From assembly GCF_009936035.1 (NCBI RefSeq), contig NZ_QWEO01000001.1, forward strand, positions 310,001-374,000: a stretch of 64,000 nucleotides of DNA. Direction: 5' to 3'. The notes below the pieces were generated by a model. That model saw only the letters and a list, made by a program, of their open reading frames with translations, was not told the DNA's origin and did not search any database. The translations under genes and the position numbers were made by a program. Shown here in pieces: positions 9,625 to 17,451 of this stretch (positions within the stretch are counted from its first letter, which is position 1; each line of letters starts with the position of its first letter). Source of the stretch: Neglectibacter sp. X58. Lineage in GTDB: Bacteria; Bacillota; Clostridia; Oscillospirales; Acutalibacteraceae.

Positions 9625-9774
9625 ATGTGTAACGGAGGTTGCTCTTGGATCATCATCATCGTTCTCATCCTTCTGTGCTGCGGTGGCTGCGGGAATTTCG
9701 GCAGCTACAACAACGGCTGCAACTGCGGCAATGACTGCGGCTGCAACGGCTGCGGCGGCAACTGCGGCTGCTAA
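9625..9774 (+). CDS. Small cysteine/glycine-rich protein (49 residues)
   Basis: An ORF of 49 codons with a near-ideal ribosome site: AAAGGAGG ends nine bases before the ATG at 9625. The protein starts MCNGGCSW, has a hydrophobic stretch IIIIVLILL at residues 9-17, then a tail almost entirely of Cys, Gly and Asn (C18, C19, C22, C32, C34, C38, C40, C43, C47, C49). With C2 and C6 there are twelve cysteines. It resembles the short high-cysteine proteins annotated in clostridial genomes as chorion-class-like. Function is unknown; a spore-coat, metal-binding or membrane-anchored cross-linked role is conjecture. A terminator follows at 9832. Confidence 0.8.
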   Translation: MCNGGCSWIIIIVLILLCCGGCGNFGSYNNGCNCGNDCGCNGCGGNCGC

Positions 9775-9831
9775 CGCCACACAGTCCTGAAAGGACGCGG
9801 CGGCAGGTTTTCACATGAAAGCCTGCGCGCA

Positions 9832-9869
9832 AAAAGGGTGCTGTCCCCCAGCGGGGCCAGCACCCTTTT
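9832..9869. terminator. Bidirectional intrinsic terminator
   Basis: Arms AAAAGGGTGCTG (9832-9843) and CAGCACCCTTTT (9858-9869), with an additional CCCC/GGGG pairing inside. It lies between the convergent cysteine-rich peptide gene and the TSCPD gene. A second, smaller hairpin (GCAGG...CCTGC, about 9803-9825) sits just before it. Confidence 0.85.
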
Positions 9870-9904
9870 CCTTATACATACGCCTTTTTTGAAAAAGCCG
9901 GAGC

Positions 9905-10153
9905 TTATGCCTGCAAAGCCTGGGCCAAGGCTGCGGCAAGCTGATCCGGGCATGACGTGGACTTGACGCCGCAACGGATCCCTTTGCAGCGGTCAATATA
10001 ATCCTGTACCTTCATGCCTTGGGCCAGAGCCGCCACACCCTGGGTGTTGCCGCTGCAGCCTCCGGTAAACTTGACAGACTGGATAATGCCGTCCTCCACA
10101 ACCACATCAATGTGGCGGGAGCAGACGCCTTTCGGCGTAAAATGAATTTCCAT
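9905..10153 (-). CDS. TSCPD domain-containing protein
   Basis: 82-residue protein of the small stand-alone TSCPD family (named after the Thr-Ser-Cys-Pro-Asp motif also found at the C-terminus of class II ribonucleotide reductases). The motif TSCPDQLA is near the end (about residues 69-76), and FTGGCSGNTQGVAALAQG and CKGIRCG supply further conserved cysteines that could bind metal. The ATG at 10153 was chosen because GGAAAGGA lies eight bases ahead; the longer upstream frame runs into repeat DNA. The molecular function of the stand-alone family is not established. Confidence 0.85.
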   Translation of the reverse strand: MEIHFTPKGVCSRHIDVVVEDGIIQSVKFTGGCSGNTQGVAALAQGMKVQDYIDRCKGIRCGVKSTSCPDQLAAALAQALQA

Positions 10154-10253
10154 AGGAACCATCCTTTCCAAAGCTAAAAAGTGAAGGGCAGGGGTAAGAA
10201 AAAGCTGCCCAGCACAAAATTTACCAAATCTTTTTCCATTTGTCAAGAGGAGC

Positions 10254-10417
10254 GTGTCCTGGGGGAGTGTCCGAACACGCAGTTTATATCTACGGTGCAC
10301 ACCTATGGGGCTTTGCCCCATACCCCCACAACCCCTTTTAAAAAAGGGGTTGACCCTAAAACCAAGTTTAAAAATTTATCGGATTTTCTGTATACTCTCT
10401 GCACATTGGATACTCCC
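10254..10417. repeat. Tandem intergenic repeat, unit 1 (164 bp)
   Basis: First of two imperfect head-to-tail units, both opening with GTGTCCTGGG and sharing GTGTCC, TTTATATC, CACA, CCCCAT and AAAACCAA blocks. Unit 1 holds two perfect hairpins: TATGGGG/CCCCATA (10304-10322) and CAACCCCTTTT/AAAAGGGGTTG (10329-10352). No plausible gene lies in 10154-10582. Confidence 0.75.
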
Positions 10418-10545
10418 GTGTCCTGGGAAGTGTCCAAGCCATGCGTTTTATATCCGCGGCACAAGCCCCATGCCCCAAAACATTCCCTTTGAGAATGTTT
10501 TGATCCGAAAACCAATCTCCTGCATTTGTGAAATTTCCCTTTAAC
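10418..10545. repeat. Tandem intergenic repeat, unit 2
   Basis: Second copy, starting 164 bp after unit 1. At the position of the second hairpin of unit 1 it has a different hairpin, CAAAACATTC (10476-10485) with GAATGTTTTG (10493-10502): the stem sequence has changed but pairing is kept. The first hairpin of unit 1 is deleted here. The right boundary is approximate. Confidence 0.7.
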
Positions 10546-10582
10546 AAACTTTGTGCTTTCGCCACGCCTATATCCTGCCGGG

Positions 10583-11521
10583 CTATGATTCGTACACGCT
10601 GTCCCCGGCTTCCTGGACAAAAAGTTTTTCAGGCTGGAAATTTTGGGCCGAAATATTGTACAGGATAACGGAAACTGCCCCCAGCGCTGCTGCCAGCACC
10701 AGCAGGACCGCCCAATGAAGCCGGAACACCCCGGTAAACTGCACCAGATATACCACCACTATTGGCAGAATCAGGTAGCCCAGGGTCTGCATAGCCTCCC
10801 CTGTGCTGTGTACCCGGGTAATAATCAGGCTGATAAACACCACGGAAAACAGGGACATAACAGGCGTTAAGGGGAACAGCGTGATAAGCCAGTCAATGCG
10901 CAGGAAAAAAGGCGCGCCTGTTAGGACATCGGCCACTGTAACTGTCAGGAAAAATGCCGCAAAAGCCATCAAAGACAGGAAAACTGATAGCATTACGCAG
11001 CAGCCGATTTTCGCGCTGAAAATGGAACGGGCGTTCATGCTGGAAAGCATGAGGGTTTCCAGCGTCCCCTCCTCTTTCTCCCCTATAAAGGCGCAGGCGG
11101 CAGAAACCGCGCCGGTGAGCAGGGGCACGCAGAGGAACAGCATGGGGCACAGCAGGGTGGTGAAGGCTTCCATCCACGCCTGCCGGTATGCCAGCTTCCC
11201 CTCATATTCCGGCAGCAAAGCCCATATGCCCTCCGGCACCCGGGCGCCAGGGGCGATGGGCACAAGGGAAATGGCGGTAAAGTATACAATGGGGACAATT
11301 ACCGCCAGAAAAAGCGGCACCAGCACCAGCAGGGCGCGGATGCCTTTGCGGCTCCACAGGCTGCTTAAATCCTTTTTCACCAGGATGATTTCAGAAGAGG
11401 AAAAAACAGCCCTATTCTTCCCCTCTGGGTTCTCCCGGCTGTTCCGTCCCGGATTCTGCTCCGTCCGCTGGGGTTTCTTCTCCGGCAGCCTTGTCCTCTT
11501 GCCGCTGGGTTCCCTGCTCAT
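10583..11521 (-). CDS. ABC-2 type transporter permease
   Basis: 312-residue multi-span protein that pairs with the ATPase encoded just upstream. After a hydrophilic N-terminus come KKDLSSLWSRKGIRALL and about six hydrophobic segments. The cytoplasmic motif GEKEEGTLETLMLSS (ExxxGT) is typical of ABC-2 exporters and sodium/multidrug permeases. The ATG at 11521 has AAGGGAG about eight bases ahead but makes the gene overlap the ATPase by 110 bases in another frame; a GTG at 11380 would give a non-overlapping 265-residue protein. Substrate unknown. Confidence 0.85.
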   Translation of the reverse strand: MSREPSGKRTRLPEKKPQRTEQNPGRNSRENPEGKNRAVFSSSEIILVKKDLSSLWSRKGIRALLVLVPLFLAVIVPIVYFTAISLVPIAPGARVPEGIWALLPEYEGKLAYRQAWMEAFTTLLCPMLFLCVPLLTGAVSAACAFIGEKEEGTLETLMLSSMNARSIFSAKIGCCVMLSVFLSLMAFAAFFLTVTVADVLTGAPFFLRIDWLITLFPLTPVMSLFSVVFISLIITRVHSTGEAMQTLGYLILPIVVVYLVQFTGVFRLHWAVLLVLAAALGAVSVILYNISAQNFQPEKLFVQEAGDSVYES

Positions 11522-12434
11522 AGGCCATCTCCCTTCTCCTGCCTCCCGCCAGGCAGGCGCGATATATTTCATCCAGCGTGGGCCGGATAAGCTTTGCCTC
11601 ATACAGGCTTTTCCCCTGCCCCACTGCCTGGGCGATAATGGCGGGCATTTCGTTTTCGGAATCTATCTCCTTTTGCCACAGCCCGTCCTCCAGATGAAAG
11701 CCAGGAAGGGTTCCCTCCCCTTCCCCCAGGCGCAGGGCGGCCCGGAAACGCACCCCTGCCCCCTGCCGCAGGCTTTCCAGGCTTCCCCTGGCAATGAGCA
11801 CGCCGGCCTGCATGAGGGAAAAGCTGTCGCAGACCCTTTGGGCATACTGCATGTTCCGGGTGCCCAGCAGCAGGGCAATCCCCTCCTCCCGCACCAGATA
11901 GGCCAGCAGATCCTGGACTATTTCCGCGGTTTCCGCGTCCAGACCCCGGGCCGCTTCGTCCATCAGCAGCACCTGGGGGGAGTGCATCAAGGCTCTGGCA
12001 AGGCTGGCCCGGCGGGCCACGCCTGTGGGCAGCGCTCCAGCTTTTTCATCCCGGTATTCCCAAATGCCCAGCCTGTGGAGCAAAAAGGAAGAACGCTCCA
12101 GGCTGTCATTCCCGTCCATATTATGGATGCCCGCGAAAAACCGCAGGTTCTCCCCTAAGGTCATGCCGCTGTACAAAGGGGCCTTGTCCAACACCACCCC
12201 CAGGCGGGCATGAAGCTTCGCCGTTTCAAAGGCCGGGGACATCCCCAAAACAGCGCACTCCCCTGCTGTAGGCCTGCACAGCCCGGACAGCAGCCGTATC
12301 AGGGTGGTTTTCCCGGAGTTCTCCCAGCCAGCGCAGGCCATGGCGCTGCCCTGCTGCACCTGCAGGTTCAGCCCCTGGAGCACTGTGCGCCCGGCATATT
12401 GCTTTGTCAGCCCAAAGGCTGTGATGGCATCCAT
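11412..12434 (-). CDS. ABC transporter ATP-binding protein, degenerate NBD
   Basis: 340-residue nucleotide-binding subunit starting at the ATG at 12434 (GAAAGGGGGG five bases ahead). Walker A is GWENSGKTT and Walker B VLLMDEA. The signature is LPTGVARR instead of LSGGQ, and the switch region reads LLGTRNMQYA where a histidine is expected, so catalytic residues are altered. The last 38 residues are charged low-complexity sequence overlapping the permease N-terminus. It starts 13 bases after the HD-domain gene, suggesting an HD-ATPase-permease operon. Confidence 0.88.
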   Translation of the reverse strand: MDAITAFGLTKQYAGRTVLQGLNLQVQQGSAMACAGWENSGKTTLIRLLSGLCRPTAGECAVLGMSPAFETAKLHARLGVVLDKAPLYSGMTLGENLRFFAGIHNMDGNDSLERSSFLLHRLGIWEYRDEKAGALPTGVARRASLARALMHSPQVLLMDEAARGLDAETAEIVQDLLAYLVREEGIALLLGTRNMQYAQRVCDSFSLMQAGVLIARGSLESLRQGAGVRFRAALRLGEGEGTLPGFHLEDGLWQKEIDSENEMPAIIAQAVGQGKSLYEAKLIRPTLDEIYRACLAGGRRREMAYEQGTQRQEDKAAGEETPADGAESGTEQPGEPRGEE

Positions 12435-12447
12435 ATGCGCCCCCCTT

Positions 12448-13035
12448 TCAGCGTCTGGCCTCTGAGGTGCCATGCTCCCGGAGGTAAGTGGCCTCCAAGT
12501 CTGCCAGATGCAGCTTTACAGCCAGCGGGTAGCGGTCAAACGCAACGCTTAACGCGAAGCTGCCGCCCCGCACTGAGTCGTCAAACCCGCCCATGTGCCA
12601 GCGCACTGCCATGGCCTCGGCAGGCTTTAAGCGCACAAAGCGCTCAATAAGGAATACAGACTTTTCCCCATGGCCATAAGGAAAGGCGTCCTCTACCGAA
12701 TAGAAGGGCTTCTTCTCCCACTGGCCTGTCTCCTCGTTTTTCACATTCCTTGTGGAAATTTTATAAAACTGGGCCTTGCATACGTCATGGAGCAGGCCGC
12801 ACAGGGCAAAGCTTTCCTCGCTGTCCCCTTCCTCGAAATATTTTTCCCGCATAACCTGGTATACATTGACGCTGTGCTGCACCAGGCCGCACTCGCAGGC
12901 GCAGTGGTACTTGGTGCTGGCAGGGGCGGTGAAAAAATCTGTGCCGGAAAGCCAGTTTAAAAGCTTATCCCCGCCGTCCCTTGCCACATGCCGCTGAAAG
13001 ATTTCGATAAATTCCTCTTTATGCTGATTTTCCAT
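12448..13035 (-). CDS. HD-domain protein (probable phosphohydrolase)
   Basis: 195-residue protein from the ATG at 13035. GLVQHSVNVYQV and CGLLHDVCKAQFY give the histidine and His-Asp metal ligands of the HD superfamily, and AVRWHMGG and LHLADLEATY supply later ligands, as in nucleotide or nucleic-acid phosphohydrolases. The substrate cannot be read from the sequence. It is the first gene of a probable operon with the ABC pair. The start is not certain because the ribosome site is weak. Confidence 0.8.
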   Translation of the reverse strand: MENQHKEEFIEIFQRHVARDGGDKLLNWLSGTDFFTAPASTKYHCACECGLVQHSVNVYQVMREKYFEEGDSEESFALCGLLHDVCKAQFYKISTRNVKNEETGQWEKKPFYSVEDAFPYGHGEKSVFLIERFVRLKPAEAMAVRWHMGGFDDSVRGGSFALSVAFDRYPLAVKLHLADLEATYLREHGTSEARR

Positions 13036-13072
13036 TCTCAACTTTACCGCCGTTTCCCTTATTCTCTAAATG

Positions 13073-14062
13073 CTATACTGTCCGGAATCCCTTGCCGATG
13101 ATCTCGCTGGTGTTGGTGATAAACATAAAGCACTTGGGGTCAATGGTTTTGCACTTCTGCCGCAGGCGCACCGCCTCCCCCCGGCGGCAGGCTATGAGCA
13201 CCACCTTGCAGCCCGCGTGGGTATAGGCGCCCATGGCGTCAATGACGGTGGAGCTTCTGTTCATGTCCTGTATGATATAGTCGCAGATCTCCCGGGGCTT
13301 TGAGGTGACAATGGCAAAAAACTTGCACAGGTTAATGCTTTCAATGACAGAATCTACCACGAAAGCCTTTAAAAACAGGCCCAGCAGGGAGAAAAGGCCT
13401 GTCTGCATCCCAAAAATAAAACAGGCGGACAAGGCTATCAGGCCATCGCTGACAAACAGGGCCTTGCCGATATCTGTGATGCTGGCATACTTTTTCAGTA
13501 TCATGGCGACAATATCTGTGCCCCCGCTGGAGGCGTTGCTATTAAAGAGCAGCGCAGAACCTACTGCCGGCAGCATGATGGCAAAGCACAGCTCCAGAAG
13601 GGGCTGGTCGGTGAAGGGCCTGTCCATGGGGAAGATTTTTTCAAAAAGCCATGTCTCAAAGGAGAACATAATGCTGCAATAGGCTGTCCAGAAGCCAAAG
13701 TCCCTGCCAAGGAAGATAAAGCCCACCACCAGCAGGGCAATGTTGATGACAGACATCATGGTGGCAGGCGATATGGCCGGGTTCGGGATGAGCCGCCCCA
13801 GAATAATGGCAATGCCGCTTACGCCGCCTGTGGTGAAGTTATTGGGGAACTTGAAAAAATATACCCCCAGCGAGAGCAGGAACACCCCCGCGTTGATAAT
13901 CAGGAATTTTTTCATGCCTTCCCTGCCGATTTTTGCCAGCAGGGGCTGTTTGGGTGATTCGCCCTCCATCTTAAATCGCCATGCGAACCAGGATTCGCCG
14001 CAAAAAGCCATGAAAAAGCGGCCTTTTGTACCCGGTATCGTTCCTTTCTTTGTATTTTTCAC
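13073..14062 (-). CDS. YitT family membrane protein (DUF161/DUF2179)
   Basis: The conserved part begins at MKKFLIINAGVFLLSLGVYFF, with the motif TTGGVSGIAIIL next and about five membrane segments, then a cytoplasmic C-terminal DUF2179 domain (about the last 80 residues, GAYTHAGCKVVLIACRRGEA, a ferredoxin-like fold). Family members are about 280-290 residues, so one of the internal ATGs (13915, or 14011 with AAAGG upstream) may be the true start rather than the GTG at 14062. Physiological role unknown. Confidence 0.88.
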   Translation of the reverse strand: MKNTKKGTIPGTKGRFFMAFCGESWFAWRFKMEGESPKQPLLAKIGREGMKKFLIINAGVFLLSLGVYFFKFPNNFTTGGVSGIAIILGRLIPNPAISPATMMSVINIALLVVGFIFLGRDFGFWTAYCSIMFSFETWLFEKIFPMDRPFTDQPLLELCFAIMLPAVGSALLFNSNASSGGTDIVAMILKKYASITDIGKALFVSDGLIALSACFIFGMQTGLFSLLGLFLKAFVVDSVIESINLCKFFAIVTSKPREICDYIIQDMNRSSTVIDAMGAYTHAGCKVVLIACRRGEAVRLRQKCKTIDPKCFMFITNTSEIIGKGFRTV

Positions 14063-14144
14063 ACCGCCCGTTCAAAAAGGGCAGTTTTCCTCTTGCAATA
14101 TGGATTTTACCACCCTTTGCCTGAATTTACAACCCGTTTCCCAT

Positions 14145-14182
14145 AAAAAAACAGCCGCCCCCTGGAAATAAAGGCGCGGCTG
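14145..14182 (-). terminator. Terminator of the nitroreductase/isomerase/MazG run
   Basis: On the minus strand CAGCCGC (complement 14176-14182) pairs with GCGGCTG (complement 14152-14158), followed by a run of seven T. Confidence 0.85.
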
Positions 14183-14194
14183 CATTTGGTGCTT

Positions 14195-14524
14195 CTAGCT
14201 TTCTTCCCTGTTCCTGGAACGCTCGGAATCAAAGCCCTTGGGATACCGCTTTTGCAGCTTGTCCAGGTTGCTTTGCAGAACAGCCTCCAGGGGCAGGCCC
14301 AGGGCTGTGGCGGCCTCGGCTAGATACCAGGCCACGTCCCCAAGCTCTTTTATCAAGGCGTCCCGATCAAAACCGTGGCCTGTGAAAAGCCATTTCTTCA
14401 CAAGGTCAATGGCCTCCCCCGATTCCCCGCACAAACCCATCACGCTGTTTATCAGCACGTCCTTAGGGGATAAATCCGGGTTTAAGGTTGCCATGGCCTT
14501 TTCCTGGTATTCGTTTGCCGTCAT
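14195..14524 (-). CDS. MazG-like nucleotide pyrophosphohydrolase
   Basis: 109-residue all-alpha NTP pyrophosphatase-like protein. The metal-binding pattern is seen as LCGESGEAIDLVKKW and KELGDVAWYLAEAA (ExxE...ExxD). Such single-domain MazG proteins hydrolyse non-canonical or excess nucleoside triphosphates to the monophosphate. It lies eight bases downstream of the sugar-isomerase-like gene and is the last gene before the terminator at 14145. Confidence 0.88.
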   Translation of the reverse strand: MTANEYQEKAMATLNPDLSPKDVLINSVMGLCGESGEAIDLVKKWLFTGHGFDRDALIKELGDVAWYLAEAATALGLPLEAVLQSNLDKLQKRYPKGFDSERSRNREES

Positions 14525-14532
14525 AGCCAGCC

Positions 14533-15375
14533 TTACCGGATGAGGTTCTGCAAAAAGCGCACTGCCGCGCCGATGTCCCCTTCCGGGTCATCCCCCACTT
14601 CCCGCTCGATGGTGAGGAAGCCTTTGAAGCCAATGTCGTTTAAGGCTTTCAAGTAGTTGGGGAAATCCACGTCGCCTTCGCCCAAGGGCAGCTCAATATA
14701 AGAGGGGTCACTCAGCATTTCAGACTCTACCATGCCGTAAAGCACTTCCGGATCCCGCACAGCCAGCCTGCGCCCGTCCTTGGCATGGGTGTGGACAATG
14801 TAATCCTTTAAGGTGTATACAGCCTGTACTGGATCGTCCCCAGTGACCATGACAAAGTTTGCGGGATCCAGGTTCACCGCCACGCCGGTGGAGTGCAGGC
14901 CGTCCAGAAAGCCTTTGAGGGTGGCGGCCTTCTCCGGGCCTGTTTCAATGGCAAAATGGGCCTGCATCCCGTCCGCGTAAGCTGCAAGCTTTCCGCAGGC
15001 ATCCTGCATGATTCCATAGCGGGGATGGGCCGGGTCTTCCGGCACCACGCCAATATGGGTAGTTACCACGTCTGTTTCCAAATCCTTTGCCAAGTCCAGA
15101 ATGCGCTTGGACTGCTCAATCAGCCCGGGGTTCAGTTCCGGGTTTACAAAGCCCTTGCCCAGGTCGCCGCACAGGGCGGAAACCGTAAGGCCATGATCCT
15201 TTACAGCTTTCAGGAATTCTTTGCGTTTTTCCCCTGCCAGCTTTTCCGGGGACATTTCCCCCCGGGTAGCATACACCTGGATGCCCTTGGCCCCCAGGGC
15301 CGCGGCCTTGTCCAGGGCAGTGAGCATGTCTGTGCGGAAGGAATCCAGCATGACGCCGATAGAAAAGGGATACAT
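14533..15375 (-). CDS. Sugar phosphate isomerase/epimerase family protein
   Basis: 280-residue TIM-barrel protein of the xylose isomerase-like/AP endonuclease 2 superfamily. Metal-ligand type segments are HIGVVPED, FAIETGPEKA, VNLDPANFVM, HTHAKDGR and FLTIEREVGDD. It starts with AAGGAG seven bases before the ATG. The actual reaction is not identifiable; family members isomerise or epimerise free or phosphorylated sugars and inositol derivatives. The Gfo/Idh/MocA dehydrogenase diverges from the nitroreductase next to it, and these families often work together on inositol-like sugars. Confidence 0.88.
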   Translation of the reverse strand: MYPFSIGVMLDSFRTDMLTALDKAAALGAKGIQVYATRGEMSPEKLAGEKRKEFLKAVKDHGLTVSALCGDLGKGFVNPELNPGLIEQSKRILDLAKDLETDVVTTHIGVVPEDPAHPRYGIMQDACGKLAAYADGMQAHFAIETGPEKAATLKGFLDGLHSTGVAVNLDPANFVMVTGDDPVQAVYTLKDYIVHTHAKDGRRLAVRDPEVLYGMVESEMLSDPSYIELPLGEGDVDFPNYLKALNDIGFKGFLTIEREVGDDPEGDIGAAVRFLQNLIR

Positions 15376-15422
15376 AATTTTGCTCCTTGTTTTTATTTTT
15401 GTAATGGTGGAAGGGCGGGAAA

Positions 15423-16133
15423 TTACGGCTCGCCCATCCAGTTTTTCAAAATCTCCTTGGCGGATCGCTCCATTTCCAGGGCGAAATCCGAGGTGTACTT
15501 CCGTTTGCAGAAAGCGGCGGCCTTCTCGTTATCATAATAGGCCAGCAGTTCTTCATCGGTAAGATCGTGATAACCGTTTTCAAAAACGATCATCTCCTTG
15601 GGGAAGCGGCTGGGCTGCTTGCGGTCCTTCTGAAGCTGGGTGGGATAGCCGAACACCAGCATGGATACCGGGGCCACATACTGGGGCAGGTTAAAAGCCT
15701 TCTGGTGGGTTTCCCACTGCTCAATAATGTCCCCGATGTAGCAGGAGCCGATGCCAAAGCTTTCCGCTGCCACGCAGGCGGCATGGGCGGCGATAACCGC
15801 GTCGTTGGTGGAGAGGATCAGGTCGCTTAAGCGGGGCTTGGGGGCCTCGCACCCGGCCTGGGCAAATTTGCGCACCCAGCGGCGGTAATCCGCCAGAAAA
15901 ACCAGCACCAGAGGGGCTGTGGCGATAAAGGGCTGGTGGTCGCAGCTCTCCGAGAGGAGATCCTTCAGCTTCTGGTCGGTCACGTCCAAAATGGAGTAGA
16001 GCATGGAGTTGCCGGCAGTGGGGGCGCGCATGGCTGCTGCCAGAATGGCTTCCTTTACGTCGGCGGGGATTTCCTTTTCTTCAAACTGGCGGACAGATTT
16101 CCGTTTCATCAATACGTCAATGGTCTGGTTCAT
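15423..16133 (-). CDS. Nitroreductase family oxidoreductase (NfsA/FRP-like)
   Basis: 236-residue FMN-dependent oxidoreductase. RKSVRQFEEKEIP near residue 12-24 is the phosphate-binding N-terminal motif, AAMRAPTAGNSM the flavin-contacting helix, and GSCYIGDI plus FGYPTQLQKDRKQPSRF match the NfsA/Frp subgroup. It probably reduces nitro-compounds or quinones with NAD(P)H. First gene of the minus-strand run toward 14195, with its own promoter at 16166-16194 and the ribosome site AGGGAGG. Confidence 0.92.
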   Translation of the reverse strand: MNQTIDVLMKRKSVRQFEEKEIPADVKEAILAAAMRAPTAGNSMLYSILDVTDQKLKDLLSESCDHQPFIATAPLVLVFLADYRRWVRKFAQAGCEAPKPRLSDLILSTNDAVIAAHAACVAAESFGIGSCYIGDIIEQWETHQKAFNLPQYVAPVSMLVFGYPTQLQKDRKQPSRFPKEMIVFENGYHDLTDEELLAYYDNEKAAAFCKRKYTSDFALEMERSAKEILKNWMGEP

Positions 16134-16165
16134 AGGTGGAACCTCCCTTTTTCATAGTTTCGTCT

Positions 16166-16194
16166 ATTGTACCACACTTGCCCGCAGGTGTAAA
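16166..16194 (-). promoter_or_regulatory. Sigma-A promoter of the nitroreductase gene
   Basis: Minus strand TTTACA (16189-16194), 17-base spacer, TACAAT (16166-16171). Confidence 0.75.
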
Positions 16195-16236
16195 TCAGGA
16201 AAAAAGGCGGCGGGGGGATTTTTTCTAAAATCCGCA

Positions 16237-16265
16237 TTGCAAATACCGGCGCGCTAAGGTATAAT
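16237..16265 (+). promoter_or_regulatory. Sigma-A promoter of the Gfo/Idh/MocA gene
   Basis: TTGCAA (16237-16242), 17-base spacer, TATAAT (16260-16265), 50 bases before the start codon. Confidence 0.8.
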
Positions 16266-16315
16266 CACCATAAAGCCCGAAAACGATGTGAAACTGATAA
16301 GGAGAGTGTATCATC

Positions 16316-17371
16316 ATGAAGGTAGCTGTTATCGGCTGCGGCACCATTGCCAACGCCGCCCACATCCCGTCCTATATGAAGAACCCCGAGGCGGAAATCA
16401 AATATTTCTGCGACATCATCCCTGAGCGGGCCGAGAAAGCCGTGAAAGAGTATGGCTGCGGCACGGCCATTGTGGATTACCATGCGGCGCTGGCCGACCC
16501 GGAAATTGAAGCTGTGTCTGTCTGCACCCCCAACGACATGCACCCGGTTATCGCTATGGACGCCCTGCGGGCCGGGAAAAACGTGCTGTGCGAAAAGCCT
16601 GCCTCCCGCACTTACGCGGAAGCCCTGGAGATGCAGAAGGTACAGCACGAAACAGGGAAGGTTTTGAACATCGGCGTGGTAAACCGCTTTAACGACGGCG
16701 TAAACCGCATAAAGGAATACATTGATTCCGGCCGCCTGGGGAACATCCACCACGTCTATGTGAGCTTCCGCGCCCACCGCTCTATCCCCGGCCTGGGCGG
16801 CGCTTTCACCACCAAGGCCATTGCAGGCGGCGGCGCCCTTATCGACTGGGGCGTACACTACCTGGATATTGTTATGTACTGCTGCGGCGATCCCACTGTG
16901 CGCACTGTCACAGGCGAGGCCTTCTGCAAGCTGGGCAAGGATATGGAAAGCTATGTGTATAAAGACATGTGGGCAGGGCCTCCCAAGTATGACGGCGTGT
17001 ACGACGTGGACGATTCCGTTACCGGCATGATCCGCACCTCCGGCCCTGTGATTACCTTAAACGGCGCCTGGGCGCAGAATATCGGCGCGGAAGACCGCTA
17101 TATCGACTTTATGGGGGACAAGGGCGGCATCCGGCTGCAGTATGGCAAGGAGTTCACCCTGTACACAGTGGAAAACGGCGCGCTGGTGGAGTTTACCCCT
17201 CAGTATACATCCCGGGATATGTTCCAAAATGAGATAGACGCTTTTGTGGACTGTATCAAGACAGGCAGGAAGCTGCCTTCCCACATCGACACCGTTATTG
17301 TCACAGCCCAGATGATGCAGGCCATTTACGATTCTTCCGAACAGCATAAGGAGATTGTGCTGGGCAGCTAA
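16316..17371 (+). CDS. Gfo/Idh/MocA family oxidoreductase
   Basis: 351-residue NAD(P)-dependent dehydrogenase. The N-terminal Rossmann fold begins with VAVIGCGTIANAAH, followed by VSVCTPNDMH and the CEKP motif (VLCEKPASRT, about residue 93-102). The C-terminal GFO_IDH_MocA domain includes GGALIDWGVHYLDI, carrying the conserved Asp/His. Substrates in this family are sugars, inositols or amino sugars; this one is not identifiable. Ribosome site AAGGAG; own promoter upstream and terminator at 17403. Confidence 0.92.
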   Translation: MKVAVIGCGTIANAAHIPSYMKNPEAEIKYFCDIIPERAEKAVKEYGCGTAIVDYHAALADPEIEAVSVCTPNDMHPVIAMDALRAGKNVLCEKPASRTYAEALEMQKVQHETGKVLNIGVVNRFNDGVNRIKEYIDSGRLGNIHHVYVSFRAHRSIPGLGGAFTTKAIAGGGALIDWGVHYLDIVMYCCGDPTVRTVTGEAFCKLGKDMESYVYKDMWAGPPKYDGVYDVDDSVTGMIRTSGPVITLNGAWAQNIGAEDRYIDFMGDKGGIRLQYGKEFTLYTVENGALVEFTPQYTSRDMFQNEIDAFVDCIKTGRKLPSHIDTVIVTAQMMQAIYDSSEQHKEIVLGS

Positions 17372-17402
17372 ATTTTCAGGCTATGCCTGCTGGCATGACA
17401 AA

Positions 17403-17440
17403 GGGCACACTGTAAAGGCAATTTGCTTTGCAGTGTGCCC
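17403..17440. terminator. Convergent terminator
   Basis: Arms GGGCACACTG (17403-17412) and CAGTGTGCCC (17431-17440), inner GGCAA/TTGC pairing, followed by CTTCTTTTCT on the plus strand. Separates the dehydrogenase gene from the opposing repair gene. Confidence 0.8.
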
Positions 17441-17451
17441 CTTCTTTTCTG

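Noticed and set aside
10153-10321. N-terminal extension of the TSCPD protein to 10321
   Set aside because: The extension is repeat DNA with no similarity, and a good ribosome site precedes the ATG at 10153.
79-17421. Inverted 16-base match ATTGCCTTTACAGTGT at 79-94 and about 17405-17420
   Set aside because: One 16-base match is expected about once by chance in a window this size; the flanks do not match.
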